Shown piece by piece: positions 52,144 to 60,622 of a stretch of DNA of 64,000 nt. The notes below the pieces were generated by a model. It saw only the letters and a list, made by a program, of their open reading frames with translations. It searched no databases and was not told the DNA's origin. Each line of letters starts with the position of its first letter. The stretch's first letter is position 1. Location: assembly GCF_000427685.1 (NCBI RefSeq), contig NZ_ATYM01000003.1:248001-312000 (forward strand). Reading direction: 5' to 3'. Position numbers and translations under genes: made by a program. The DNA is from Haloplanus natans DSM 17983 (GTDB taxonomy: Archaea > Halobacteriota > Halobacteria > Halobacteriales > Haloferacaceae).

Positions 52144-52509
52144 TCAGCGCTCGGCGCCGTACACGATCCTCGAGGATGCTTCGTACCCACATCTCCGACA
52201 CTCGAACCAACGCTGAGCCTTCGCGCCGTCAGCCGTTTTTCCGCCGATTGCCACATCGCTGTTCGAACACTCGGGACAACTCAGTTCGGGCGCTGATCGT
52301 TTCCGGAGCTCGTCACGGAACGATTTCGCGTCTTTTGTCTCGTACCCCCGCGACCACACCGGGTAGCCGTCGACGAGGATTGCGCCACGCCACTTGTAGC
52401 GGTACGAGCCCGGTGCTCGGTGTAAGACAGCCCGAGCTCCGGTCTCGGTATTCCGGTATGCGAGTGTGGGCGTGCGGCTCTCGCGTTTCCAATTTGTGAT
52501 CCGGGACAT
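52144..52509 (-). CDS. Zinc-ribbon protein (DUF7568-like)
   Basis: 121 residues. SRITNWKRESRTPTLAYRNT, YRYKWRGAILVDGYPVWSRG, then a ribbon with CPECSNSD and CRRCGY. Same operon order (this gene then the DUF7567-like gene) suggests a functional pair. Preceded by a 9-bp-stem hairpin that may belong to the neighbouring transposon. Confidence 0.65.
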   Translation of the reverse strand: MSRITNWKRESRTPTLAYRNTETGARAVLHRAPGSYRYKWRGAILVDGYPVWSRGYETKDAKSFRDELRKRSAPELSCPECSNSDVAIGGKTADGAKAQRWFECRRCGYEASSRIVYGAER

Positions 52510-52556
52510 CTGGTAAACAGCCTCGGGCGCGGTAGCCCGAGGCGTTTGTAATTCCC

Positions 52557-53888
52557 TCAGCTGTGCGCTAGCACTCCCTGCTCGGCAAGCGAGCGGGATG
52601 AGGTTGGGCGGCTTACACGCCCCGACCCGGACAGACGCACCAACCGAACCTGTGGCTGGGTTTTGTGAGTCCGGTAATTCGTATCCTTACCGTCGAGTTT
52701 CGCCGTCTCGCGCCACGCGATGTTCACAGAGGCATTCCTGTCGGCGTGGTCTTGCACCACGTTACACTCGGTGTTCGTACAGTGGAACCGCCGTCCCTGC
52801 CGACTGCCCCGCTCACCACAGCACGAACACGTCTTCGAGTTGTAGTAGGCATCCACCGTATCTGTCGGAATCTCTCGCCACGTCGCCTTGTACGACACGA
52901 ACGTCTCGAACTTGTGGAACGGCAGTTTGTGCAACCGGCGGTTCATATATGTTCCGTACTGCATTTCTTCGCGGATGCCCTCCATGTCTTCGAACACGAT
53001 GAGCGGATTCAAGAACTGCTCTGCGAACTCCACGACAGCACTGGAAAGACGATGCAACACCCACTCGGTGAACTGTTCTTCCTTGTCACCGAGTTTTCGG
53101 TGGATACTCGTCTTGCCGTGTTCTTGACAGCGAGTGGTGATAGTGTGGTAGCGTTGGCGTTCCTGCTTGACCCGACCGTAGTCGAGGACGAGTGTGCCCT
53201 TCGTCCGCATCGTCTCGCGGTCGAGGGCGGTGAGAGCGACGTTGCGCTCGTTGATGTCCACACCAACCAGCGTGTCGCTGGTGTCGGGGTCGGGCACGTC
53301 GAACTCGCGTGTGACCGTGACGTGTAGGTAGTACACGCCATCGCGGTACAGGAGTTCGGCCTGCCCCACATCCACCTCATCCGACGTGAGAGCGTCTCGA
53401 AGTTCGTCCATCGCGGCCGGCTCACCGCGCAGGTGTCCGTTTACCTTCTTGTAGGGTTGCGGGCTGATACGGAACTGGACGCGGTTCGTGTCATCGTCAA
53501 CGGTGAGGCGGTAGCCTTCCGTATGCGCCATCACGAGCGGATACGCACCAGATTTGTCTGTACTCGGCGGCGTCGGCTTGTCACCATCAGGGTCATTTTG
53601 TTCGCGCCACCAGTCGAGAAGTGACTGGTAGGAGCCCCACGTGTGGAGGGCTTTGCCGACGACCGCGCACTTGTTGTTCCGCAAGAAGTCGTCGCGGTCA
53701 ACCTCCCGTTGTATCTCGGTGCGCGTGTACCCTTGTCGTTTGAGGCGGATGGTGTCGTTGAATATTTCGCGTGAGGCGAGGCGGGCGTCGTGAAGCCACG
53801 ACCGTTCACCAGACGCTATGTGAAGGCGCGTCTGAATCGTCTTCGTGGCTTCTTCACCCATACTTTGATAATCATTCCAGACTGTCAT
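52557..53888 (-). CDS. tnpB: TnpB RNA-guided endonuclease
   Basis: 443 residues; a start at MGEEATKTIQTRL (ten codons in) is a reasonable alternative. RuvC-I LVGVDINERNVAL, RuvC-II LIVFEDMEGIREE, zinc ribbon CSCCGERGS...CTNTEC, RuvC-III DHADRNASVNIA: all catalytic acids present. Longer N-terminal domain than the 14952 copy and from a different branch (YLHVTVTREFDVPDPD). The guide RNA would be at the 3' end toward 52515. Confidence 0.92.
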   Translation of the reverse strand: MTVWNDYQSMGEEATKTIQTRLHIASGERSWLHDARLASREIFNDTIRLKRQGYTRTEIQREVDRDDFLRNNKCAVVGKALHTWGSYQSLLDWWREQNDPDGDKPTPPSTDKSGAYPLVMAHTEGYRLTVDDDTNRVQFRISPQPYKKVNGHLRGEPAAMDELRDALTSDEVDVGQAELLYRDGVYYLHVTVTREFDVPDPDTSDTLVGVDINERNVALTALDRETMRTKGTLVLDYGRVKQERQRYHTITTRCQEHGKTSIHRKLGDKEEQFTEWVLHRLSSAVVEFAEQFLNPLIVFEDMEGIREEMQYGTYMNRRLHKLPFHKFETFVSYKATWREIPTDTVDAYYNSKTCSCCGERGSRQGRRFHCTNTECNVVQDHADRNASVNIAWRETAKLDGKDTNYRTHKTQPQVRLVRLSGSGRVSRPTSSRSLAEQGVLAHS

Positions 53889-53909
53889 AAATGTGGGTAT
53901 TCAGGATGG

Positions 53910-54313
53910 ATGAGTACCGCAGTCATTCACATTCGGTTAGTTCCTAAAAGTATCACTTCGTCTGGTGTCTCAAGTACCGCCACCCGGTTCTCAACGTAGT
54001 TGAAGAAGATGTGCGGGAGTTGTTCAGTGAGACTGCTAACCACTTTGGGCACGAGATTCTGGCGTTGGAGATTGCGGACGACCACGTCCACATATTCGTC
54101 CAGTGTAACCCGAAGCACAGTCCGGCGGACATTGCTCAGCAATTCAAATCGTACTCGGGTAAGCACTTGCTGGAGCAGTATCCCGAGATTCGGGAGTCGT
54201 ATTTCTGGGGAGGTGGGTTCTGGAAGGTTGGGTACTATATGGGAACGACAGGAGCGGTATCGGAAGAAGTCGTTGAACGGTATATCGAAGAGACGGAACA
54301 CGCGCCGGAGTGA
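53910..54313 (+). pseudogene. tnpA: TnpA (Y1/HUH transposase) with a -1 frame break near its start
   Basis: The main frame from a TAA at 53945 reads KYHFVWCLKYRHPVLNVVEE, HUH motif DDHVHIFVQC, and catalytic-Tyr region FWGGGFWKVGYYMGTTG. The N-terminal MSTAVIHIRLVPK lies in the adjacent frame from ATG 53910; a -1 shift at CCTAAAAG (53943-53950) joins them. Without it, initiation at GTG 54011 gives a truncated protein lacking the first strand. Decay is more likely than programmed shifting, which this family does not usually use. Confidence 0.75.
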
Positions 54314-54360
54314 TGCGCTTCACCCCGCCCACGGTGGGGTGGGGAACTCGCGCTGTTTTT

Positions 54361-54613
54361 TGTTTAGAACTCAGCTTTGTACGTTTATAAGTGGCTTCTG
54401 AACGTGTAGTAGACTACGTGAGAGTGCCGGTTTCGCTCCGTGACGGATCGTAGATCGGTTATCATCCAGTCGGTGATCATTAGATCTGGCCCGATCTGAC
54501 CCAAGCTCTCCCCCACAACAGACCCACCAAGTCACAGACTAGCGAAGAAATCCTGATGTGTAGAGGCTGAAGAGGCAGAATCCGGGACAATTTATAAACG
54601 TGCAAGGTCGTGT
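54361..54613. promoter_or_regulatory. Intergenic DNA with TATA-like sites
   Basis: No gene. TTTATAAG at 54382 and TTTATAAA at 54591 resemble archaeal TATA boxes; the latter is symmetrical and near the end of the downstream minus-strand gene. Several tGAT..ATC short inverted motifs (54460-54500) without clear meaning. Confidence 0.4.
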
Positions 54614-55105
54614 TTAGAAGTGGACGTCGGCAGGCACGATCCAGAGTTCCTCGCTCTCCTCCAGCACTCGATCCAGCTGCTCACGGTGACGAATACCGTT
54701 CGCGTATTCGTTGTACAGGAAGATCGTTGGCCCGTCGTAGGCGCCGACCTGATGGAAGGCGTGCCGAGCGAGATCTTCGTCGCGCATAATCTCCTCGTCA
54801 GAGAGTTCCTCGATGGCCTCTTTCACACGTTCGAGATTCCGCTCGAACTCCTCTTTCGTCGCCTCCCAGCCACGCTCAAGCAGGTCTTGGCCGTCATCGG
54901 AGTCGACGGAGGCTGCAGTCGGTAACTCACCCCATCGCGCCTTCCCCGCAACGGACGTGTCCTCCTCATCAAAACAGACGTAGTAGTCGAAGACGGCGCT
55001 GGCATGTGGGTCCGCGCCGACCAGGCGGTCGAACACCGTCTTTCCGGTGGCCAGTGCGTCGTCGTGGGTCGATTCTTCTATCAGAGCGTAAATCACCATG
55101 TGCAT
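54614..55105 (-). CDS. Unknown protein of accessory cluster 2
   Basis: 163 residues from MHMVIYALIEESTHDDALAT (ATG 55105). Contains FDYYVCFDEEDTSVAGKARW, RNLERVKEAIEELSDEEIMR and YDGPTIFLYNEYANGIRHRE. A ferredoxin-like or small alpha/beta fold is likely. No family recognised. Stop to start order and leader follow the cluster pattern. Confidence 0.65.
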   Translation of the reverse strand: MHMVIYALIEESTHDDALATGKTVFDRLVGADPHASAVFDYYVCFDEEDTSVAGKARWGELPTAASVDSDDGQDLLERGWEATKEEFERNLERVKEAIEELSDEEIMRDEDLARHAFHQVGAYDGPTIFLYNEYANGIRHREQLDRVLEESEELWIVPADVHF

Positions 55106-55160
55106 CTCGAACACCTCGAAGCGCCGACGCACCGGGAGTCGTTGCTTGCTCGCTCCTGCT

Positions 55161-55193
55161 GCGCCGGCACCCATCGCCGGCGCTCGAAAAACC
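55161..55193 (-). promoter_or_regulatory. T-tract plus hairpin leader (163-residue protein gene)
   Basis: Minus strand: GGTTTTTCGAGCGCCGGCGA followed by TGGGTGCCGGCGC. T5 at 55187-55191, 20 bases after the preceding stop; perfect GCGCCGGC/GCCGGCGC stem. Confidence 0.65.
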
Positions 55194-55211
55194 TGATCTA
55201 GCGGTCGATTC

Positions 55212-55628
55212 TTAGGACTCATTCGCTCGGTCGACTGTGATGGTCAGATTCCCGGACTCGTAGTCAGCTTCGAAGTCGACGGTGAACGCGTCCGCCTCGT
55301 AAGCGGCATGGTAAGCACGGTGGCGTTCGAGCGAGCCAGTCGTCTTGAAGTGGAAGAATGCGGCCGCCGTGTAGGGCTTGCTCTGTGTTTCGATCTGCGA
55401 CTCGACGGATGCGGGGAGAGCGATCTGGGGCGTTTTCGTGTCGATACTCGCAGCGAACTCTTTCGCTTCCTCGACGGTTGCTTGCGAATGTGCTGGTGTC
55501 TCGCCGGTGAGTACGTTCACCGGAGTTTCCGTCTCGTCGGTGAACAGGACGGCTTTGAAGATGTGTGTCCCGAGGATCGCCTCGGGATCCAACTCACAGT
55601 CGTGAAACGGGTCATCGTCTGAGGTCAT
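55212..55628 (-). CDS. Unknown protein, first gene of accessory cluster 2
   Basis: 138 residues. IFKAVLFTDETETPVNVLTG, ASIDTKTPQIALPASVESQI, then AAAFFHFKTTGSLERHRAYH and FEADYESGNLTITVDRA. Mixed alpha/beta, acidic. No family recognised. Its own leader is intact but the dyad expected upstream is replaced by an insertion-sequence end at 55683. Confidence 0.62.
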   Translation of the reverse strand: MTSDDDPFHDCELDPEAILGTHIFKAVLFTDETETPVNVLTGETPAHSQATVEEAKEFAASIDTKTPQIALPASVESQIETQSKPYTAAAFFHFKTTGSLERHRAYHAAYEADAFTVDFEADYESGNLTITVDRANES

Positions 55629-55646
55629 CGAATCACGAGCCTACGG

Positions 55647-55679
55647 CGGGGCTCACCCATTCTGGACCCTGAAAAACAG
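55647..55679 (-). promoter_or_regulatory. T-tract leader (138-residue protein gene)
   Basis: Minus strand: CTGTTTTTCAGGGTCCAGAA followed by TGGGTGAGCCCCG. T5 at 55672-55676, 44 bp before the ATG; stem less regular than in others. Confidence 0.55.
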
Positions 55680-55682
55680 CAA

Positions 55683-55755
55683 CGGCTTGTTGAAATCCTG
55701 AGTAGGTGATACGTTTCAACAGGCCTGCTGAATACACAGCGCGAATCTACCACAG
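55683..55755 (+). repeat. Solo insertion-sequence end, copy 1
   Basis: GGCTTGTTGAAATCCTGAGT ... GTTTCAACAGGCCTGCTGAA ... GCGCGAATC matches 62849-62920 at roughly 70 percent over ~70 bp. Style is that of IS5-like haloarchaeal element ends (GGCxTTGTTGAA). No transposase adjoins either copy. Confidence 0.55.
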
Positions 55756-55792
55756 GGTAACTATTTTACCGAATAAAATGGAGTGTACTGGT

Positions 55793-56275
55793 ATGTCAAG
55801 ACCTCTCCCAAATGATTGGCCTAAGCGACGCAGGGAGGTTCTTCGCAGAGATGACTTTATGTGTCGCCATTGTGAGAGGCACGAGGATATGAGAGGAGTC
55901 TCGCTTGAAGTACATCATATAGTTCCGCGACACCGAGGGGGAGATCACGAAAAATACAACCTTATCACAATGTGCAGGCACTGCCACGACCGTGCACATA
56001 ACGGTAATGTGGAAGCACCTGACGATCCTTTGGGCTACATAGGTCGGTTGAAACAAGAAGTGAAGAGTTTCCGATGGCGTCAAGCAAATATCACAGATAT
56101 CGATCCGCAATCTATTGCCAGAACTGTCGCTGGGTCATTCCCAGACCCTACCGCTATTAAGAATCATACATCACTTAGAAATACGATTGATCATCCTCCC
56201 CAGCGTACACTTCCCAACTTCATCATTGATGTCGGGCGACACGTATCTGAAAGAGAAGTTGCGTGTGCTGAGTAA
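55793..56275 (+). CDS. HNH endonuclease
   Basis: 160 residues from MSRPLPNDWPKRRREVLRRD; an ATG at 55778 is also possible. The ββα-metal motif: MCRHCERHEDMRG, LEVHHIVPRHRGGDHEKYNL, ITMCRHCHDRAHNG with four zinc cysteines and the catalytic His. The gene is AT-richer than its neighbours, with A/T third positions, a sign of transfer from outside haloarchaea or from a virus. Ends one base before the TnpB element. Confidence 0.88.
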   Translation: MSRPLPNDWPKRRREVLRRDDFMCRHCERHEDMRGVSLEVHHIVPRHRGGDHEKYNLITMCRHCHDRAHNGNVEAPDDPLGYIGRLKQEVKSFRWRQANITDIDPQSIARTVAGSFPDPTAIKNHTSLRNTIDHPPQRTLPNFIIDVGRHVSEREVACAE

Positions 56276-57700
56276 GCTACCACGCCCTGAAGGGCGTGGC
56301 ATTCAGCGTGGACTCCCGTTCTAACCGCTGAGAGCGGTAGGCGAATACTCGCCGTTCACATTCAACATCCCGCTGTTCAAGCGCACGCCTACGGGTGCGC
56401 CTCCACGTCCAGACTTTTGCTGGTCGCGGAGATACTTCAGCCCGATATTCTTCGCCGCGTTGTAATCCGCGTGGACGTCGTACCCGCACTTCAGGCACTC
56501 GAATTCGTCCTGCCCGTTGGTGTGTGGGCGGTTATCCTCGTGAGTGAACCCGCACTTCGAGCAACGCTGACTCGTGTACGCCGGATTAATCTGCTTCACC
56601 ACAAGCCCCTCAGATTCGGCTTTGTACGTGATGTATTCGAACAAGCGATGAAACGCCCACTTGTGAACCGCCTTCGCGTGCGGCAGGCGTTCTCGGATGC
56701 CTTTGAGTTGCTCGAACACGATATGCGTACAGTCGTTCTCAAGAGCTTCCTCGACGAGTTCGTTCGAGATGGTGTGAAGCATCTGCTCGAAACGCCCTGT
56801 TTGCTTGCGACCGACTCGCTGGACGTTCTCGTGTGCCCATCGAGTCCCGGCCTGTTGAAGCGAGCCACGACGCTTCTCGTATTCTCGATGCCAGTGGTTG
56901 AGTTCACCACCGCTCCAGAATCGTCCGGTCGAGGTGACTGCAATGTTTGTGATACCGAGGTCAACACCAAGGACGGAAACGTGCTTGGCATCGCCTTGTT
57001 CGGCAGCATCGTTCTCCACGGCGGGCTGTGTCCGCATGTGAAGGTAGAAACAGTCCTCAACTGTGTCGTAGTGGAGCGTGGCTCCATTCACGTCGTAGTC
57101 GTCGTTGAACAGGTACGCCGAGTGGGGCGTGTCTCGCTGTTCGTCTGGGAGCACGAACTCGGCGGTCACTCGCCCGTCGATTGTAGCGAGTGTCGCGTGG
57201 TCGTCGTTGACGGTGACAGTTCGGGCGTCGTAGCTGGCGAACCGTGACGTGAAGTGTGGTTTCGAGGCGTTCTTGCCTTCTTTCCAGCGTTCGATAACGC
57301 CTTTGACGGCTTCTGCTGCTCGGTTTCGTGCGGCCTGCACGAGATTGGCTGGAAGCGGTGAGTCGTCTCGAACGTCGTAGTAGGTGAGGTCGTTAAGTTT
57401 TTGTTTGCTGGTGATTTTCCAGTCTGGTTCCCACGCCACGTTGACGACGTAGTTGGCGGCGTCGAGGAAATGGTCGGTTGTCTGGTGGAGAAGACCAGCG
57501 GCACTCTCGTCCACATCGAGTTTGACAGGGACTGTTCGAGTGCGTGAGTCGTCCACCATCTGTATTTTATATATAGTTGTGCGTATTTATAAGTATTCGG
57601 ATTGGCGTGGGGGAGTCGGCCTGCTATCGAGGAGGGTTTGTGTATCGGGTTGTCGGCTTCCTCCCGCGCCTGAAGGCGCGGGTTTCCGCCTTGCGGTCAT
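56276..57700 (-). mobile_element. IS1341-type TnpB element
   Basis: Right end at 56278-56320 with hairpin CCACGCCC/GGGCGTGG; left end at 57652-57690 with CCCGCGCC/GGCGCGGG. tnpB only, no tnpA. The left limit is approximate. Confidence 0.75.
56321..57559 (-). CDS. tnpB: TnpB RNA-guided endonuclease
   Basis: 412 residues. RuvC-I VLGVDLGITNIAV, RuvC-II HIVFEQLKGIRER, zinc ribbon RCSKCGFTHED...CLKCGY, RuvC-III VHADYNAAKNIG; all acids present. The C-terminal GRGGAPVGVRLNSGMLNVNG is typical for this haloarchaeal branch and overlaps the right end, where the guide RNA should be. Third phylogenetic type of TnpB in the window. Confidence 0.92.
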   Translation of the reverse strand: MVDDSRTRTVPVKLDVDESAAGLLHQTTDHFLDAANYVVNVAWEPDWKITSKQKLNDLTYYDVRDDSPLPANLVQAARNRAAEAVKGVIERWKEGKNASKPHFTSRFASYDARTVTVNDDHATLATIDGRVTAEFVLPDEQRDTPHSAYLFNDDYDVNGATLHYDTVEDCFYLHMRTQPAVENDAAEQGDAKHVSVLGVDLGITNIAVTSTGRFWSGGELNHWHREYEKRRGSLQQAGTRWAHENVQRVGRKQTGRFEQMLHTISNELVEEALENDCTHIVFEQLKGIRERLPHAKAVHKWAFHRLFEYITYKAESEGLVVKQINPAYTSQRCSKCGFTHEDNRPHTNGQDEFECLKCGYDVHADYNAAKNIGLKYLRDQQKSGRGGAPVGVRLNSGMLNVNGEYSPTALSG

Positions 57701-58005
57701 TATGATAGAAAACGGTCCGGTGCTCCAAGGGCGAATTGAATCGTCGTCTAAATGATGTGTACAGAACGAACTGAGATTTACATTAGGGAATGGACAATAC
57801 GCGAACCGATAGTCTCCGACATCGAAGAAACAGGTCACTCGGCCAACGGATACGTACTCCTCACAGCGCACATCACGGAGCTGGATCGAGACCTCCTGAC
57901 TGCCGTCGAGACGGTCGATGTATACGGGGGTCGCGTGCTCGTCGCCGGGAACGATGGTGAGATGCTTGAGCGAGAGTGGGCTTCCTCCACTTTGACGGCG
58001 GAGAT
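57701..58005. other. Unassigned stretch
   Basis: A plus-strand frame from 57755 (MCTERTEIYIREWTIREPIV) and an opposing minus-strand frame both look half protein-like; neither has a family or start context. The plus frame runs into the antisense of the next gene. I do not choose between them. Confidence 0.35.
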
Positions 58006-58371
58006 TCAGTGCCACTGGACTGCCACCCGGGTCGCACCGCCGTCGGTCTCCTCAACGCGGACAGTCGGCAGCGACGCGACGAGCCGGGCCGGGACGAGCG
58101 CTGCGAGACGGCGACGCAGTGCCGGCAGCCGCTTCCGAGCGAGCACGTAGGCTCCAGCCACGACGGCCAGCCACAGGAGCGCGGCGTCGGCCATCGGACC
58201 GGTCGCGGGCGCCAGCAGCGCGACTGCGGTGAAGCCGATCGCGATCAGGCCGTCCTCCGGCGCACCGGAGTAGCGGACCAGCCGTCGGGGTCGGTGCCAC
58301 CCGCCGAGCGCGTGGTTGTAGACCGCCCGCTCGGTGGTCGGATCCCACGGTTCCGGCTCGACGCTGCCGGC
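58006..58371 (-). pseudogene. Membrane metal-dependent hydrolase (DUF457/YdjM-like), C-terminal part
   Basis: Continues the protein begun at 59716: SVEPEPWDPTTERAVYNHAL, RRLVRYSGAPEDGLIAIGFT, then two membrane segments (AVALLAPATG..., LLWLAVVAGAYVLARK). Joined across the IS630 element it reads HAWSDVL then AGSVEPEPWDP. Inactivated by the insertion. Confidence 0.8.
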
Positions 58372-58373
58372 TA

Positions 58374-59428
58374 TAGTAGTCGTTAGATATATTTGCAAAA
58401 AGCCTCTTTCAGTAGCTAGTGGAGCACCTCGACGAGATCTCCGTCGGAGAGCTGCAAGATGCCCTCGACAACGTGGAGGGAAAGAAGCCAACAGAGCGGT
58501 TGTTAGCAGCGATCGCGTACAAGAACGGTGTCACGCAAGACGAGCTAGCCGAGTGGTACGACGTTCACCGGAAAACGATCTACAACTGGCTCAAGCGACT
58601 CGACACCGACGAGTCGCTTGAGCACGCCGTCGCTAATATTCATCGTTCTGGAAGAAACCGAAAGCTCTCAGATACACAGCAACAAGAGTTCGAAGAAACT
58701 GTCCACGATCCACCCGAAGAAGTCGGGATCGACGCGCCGGCGTGGACGCCGGCGCTCGTCCAGCAGTTTCTCGACGAAACGTACGGCGTTGAGTACTCAC
58801 TCCCGAGTTGCCGGCGGTTGCTGAAAGAAGCGGGGTTAAGCTATCAGAAACCACGCCGTTCAGCCGCTGAAGCTGATGAAGATGAACAAGAGAAGTTTCA
58901 CGAGGAACTCAAAAAAAGCGGCGGGAGATGGACGCCACCGTAGTCTGCATCGACCAAACCAAGAAATCCGTGCAAGTTGAGCCGCGTGCCGCGTGGTTTC
59001 CGCGCGGCACGCGGCCCTCTGTCGAACTCTCGGGCCAGCGCGACTGGACGTGTTTACTCGGCGCGATCACCGAAGACGGTGATCGCTTTTTCTCCCGATT
59101 CGAGGAGTACGTGACCGCCGAGCACGCAAAACATTTTATTTTAGCGTTATGCAAAGAGTTCGAAGATGACTTGCTCGTTGTGCTTGACGGCGCACCGTAT
59201 TTTCAGGCGTCGGCCGTCACGGACCTAGCGGCCCGTGACGACCTCGCCTTCGTGACGTTACCGGCGTATTCGCCGGAGCTCAATCCGGTCGAAGAGTGCT
59301 GGAGACAGCTGCAAGCGGCTCTGAGCAACCGGTTCTTCGACTCACTTAACGAACTAACAACAGCGATCGACACCGCTCTCAACCAACTCTCTGTCCCAAA
59401 AATAAGCAATTACTTCTGAAGTCTACTA
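58374..59428 (+). mobile_element. IS630-type element with TA target duplication
   Basis: 1055 bp, ends TAGTAGTCG ... GTCTACTA (inverted TAGTAG/CTACTA), flanked by TA at 58372-58373 and 59429-59430. Removing one TA and the element restores the reading frame of the split membrane protein gene. Carries one transposase in two overlapping frames. Confidence 0.88.
58419..59419 (+). CDS. IS630 transposase in two frames (probable -1 frameshift)
   Basis: Frame 1 (58419-58943) has the HTH part GVTQDELAEWYDVHRKTIYN and WTPALVQQFLDETYGVEYSL. Frame 2 (58928-59419) has the DDE part: D in VVCIDQTKK, D in LLVVLDGAPYF, E in SPELNPVEECW. They join by a -1 shift on the A7 run at 58914-58920, giving LKKKRREMDATVVCIDQ. 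IS630 members often use such slippage, so the element may be active. Confidence 0.8.
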
Positions 59429-59430
59429 TA

Positions 59431-59716
59431 GCACGTCCGACCAGGCGTGCAGGGCTGCGGCGCCGACGGCCGTGATGGCCAGCAGGACCCCCTCGCTCGG
59501 GGCGAGGGCGAACCAGGCGCCGATGGCGCCAGCTAGGAGGGTGTAGCCGACCGGGAAGTGCAGCGACTTCCGATGTTCGGCGACCACGTCGAGGTCCGGC
59601 ACCACCCCGCCGAGGAACGCCGCTACGAGCAGCGGCGGGCTGGCGTACCCCGAAAGGGCGGGGCTAGCGAGGGCCGCGAGCGCGAGGCTCGCGAGGCCGT
59701 GGGTCAGGGCCATCAT
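59431..59716 (-). pseudogene. Membrane metal-dependent hydrolase (DUF457/YdjM-like), N-terminal part
   Basis: From MMALTHGLASLALAALASPA (ATG 59716). The family's metal motif region FLGGVVPDLDVVAEHRKSLH is present, followed by membrane segments up to AALHAWSDVL. Interrupted by the IS630 element at the conserved HAWSD; the rest is at 58006-58371. Confidence 0.8.
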
Positions 59717-59828
59717 ACCACTATTGAGTGCTATGTCCGTCTCCGCAGTCATAAGCGGGATGGTCGGGTAACGGTCTCCCGCGGGTGTTGGAGGGTGCGC
59801 TGCTCGATCGGGTCGCCTTTGCCGCCAC

Positions 59829-60620
59829 TCAGCTACTGCGGTTCAGGCGGCCGACGATATGGTGGCGGGCGGCGTAGACGGCAACCGAGGCGACGGTCAG
59901 CGCCGCAACCACGGTCGCGAAGTCGACGAGATTGCCGTCGGCCAGTCGGGTGCCCGCGTAGGCCGCCGCGACGAACGTCGGCGTGCGGCCGACGAGGACG
60001 AGCGCAAGGAAGGTTCGGAGTCGGACGTCGGTGAGGCCGGCGACGAAACAGAGCACGTCGTCCGGGAACGTCGGGAACAAGAAGAGCACGAACAGGCCCA
60101 GCACCCCGGTACGGTCGACGGAGTCGTCCCAGCGGGCCAGTGCGGCGGGGTCGACGACCCGCTCGACGTAGGGGCGGCCGAACCGCTGGCTTCCGACGAA
60201 GACTGCGGCGCTGCCCACGACGACGCCGACCATACTGTAGGCGGTCCCCCACAGCGTCCCGAAGAGGTACCCGCCGACGCCGGCCAGCGTCTGGCCCGGG
60301 ATCGGGGCGAGAATCACCTGGAGGGTCTGGAGGACCACGAACGCCAGCGGAGCGAGCGAACCGAACTGCGCGATCCAAGTCCGGACCACGGCAGGATCGG
60401 TCACGCTGGGCGCGAGCAGTCGGAGAGCGGCGGTGGCCGCCAGCAGAAGGCCGACGACGGCCACGGTCCGGACGGCGGCGTCCCGGCGGGCAGCGGCCGA
60501 GGCGAAAACGCGGCCGCCGTCGGTGTGGTCGGGCTCACCGGCCGCGATCCCCGTTTCCGCCTCCTCCGTCAGGACCGTCTCGCTGCCGGCATCAGTCCCA
60601 CTGTCGTCGCTGGCCTCCAT
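59829..60620 (-). CDS. TVP38/TMEM64 (DedA-like) membrane protein
   Basis: 263 residues from MEASDDSGTDAGSETVL. Hydrophilic first 50 residues, then membrane segments. Family region PIPGQTLAGVGGYLFGTLWG and GSAAVFVGSQRFGRPYVERV, with FPTFPDDVLCFVAGLTDVRL (the reentrant-loop motif). Relatives are lipid scramblase-like. Three bases after the PHP gene in a three-gene operon. Confidence 0.85.
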   Translation of the reverse strand: MEASDDSGTDAGSETVLTEEAETGIAAGEPDHTDGGRVFASAAARRDAAVRTVAVVGLLLAATAALRLLAPSVTDPAVVRTWIAQFGSLAPLAFVVLQTLQVILAPIPGQTLAGVGGYLFGTLWGTAYSMVGVVVGSAAVFVGSQRFGRPYVERVVDPAALARWDDSVDRTGVLGLFVLFLFPTFPDDVLCFVAGLTDVRLRTFLALVLVGRTPTFVAAAYAGTRLADGNLVDFATVVAALTVASVAVYAARHHIVGRLNRSS

Positions 60621-60622
60621 CG

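Larger units (their letters stand above)
52510..54360. mobile_element. IS200/IS605-type element with divergent tnpA and tnpB
   Basis: tnpB runs minus (52557-53888) and tnpA plus (53910-54313), starts 21 bases apart. End hairpins: GCCTCGGGC/GCCCGAGGC at 52515-52545 and CACCCCGCCC/GGTGGGGTGGGG at 54320-54345. Outer limits are approximate. It separates the 164- and 121-residue genes of accessory cluster 2. Confidence 0.75.
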
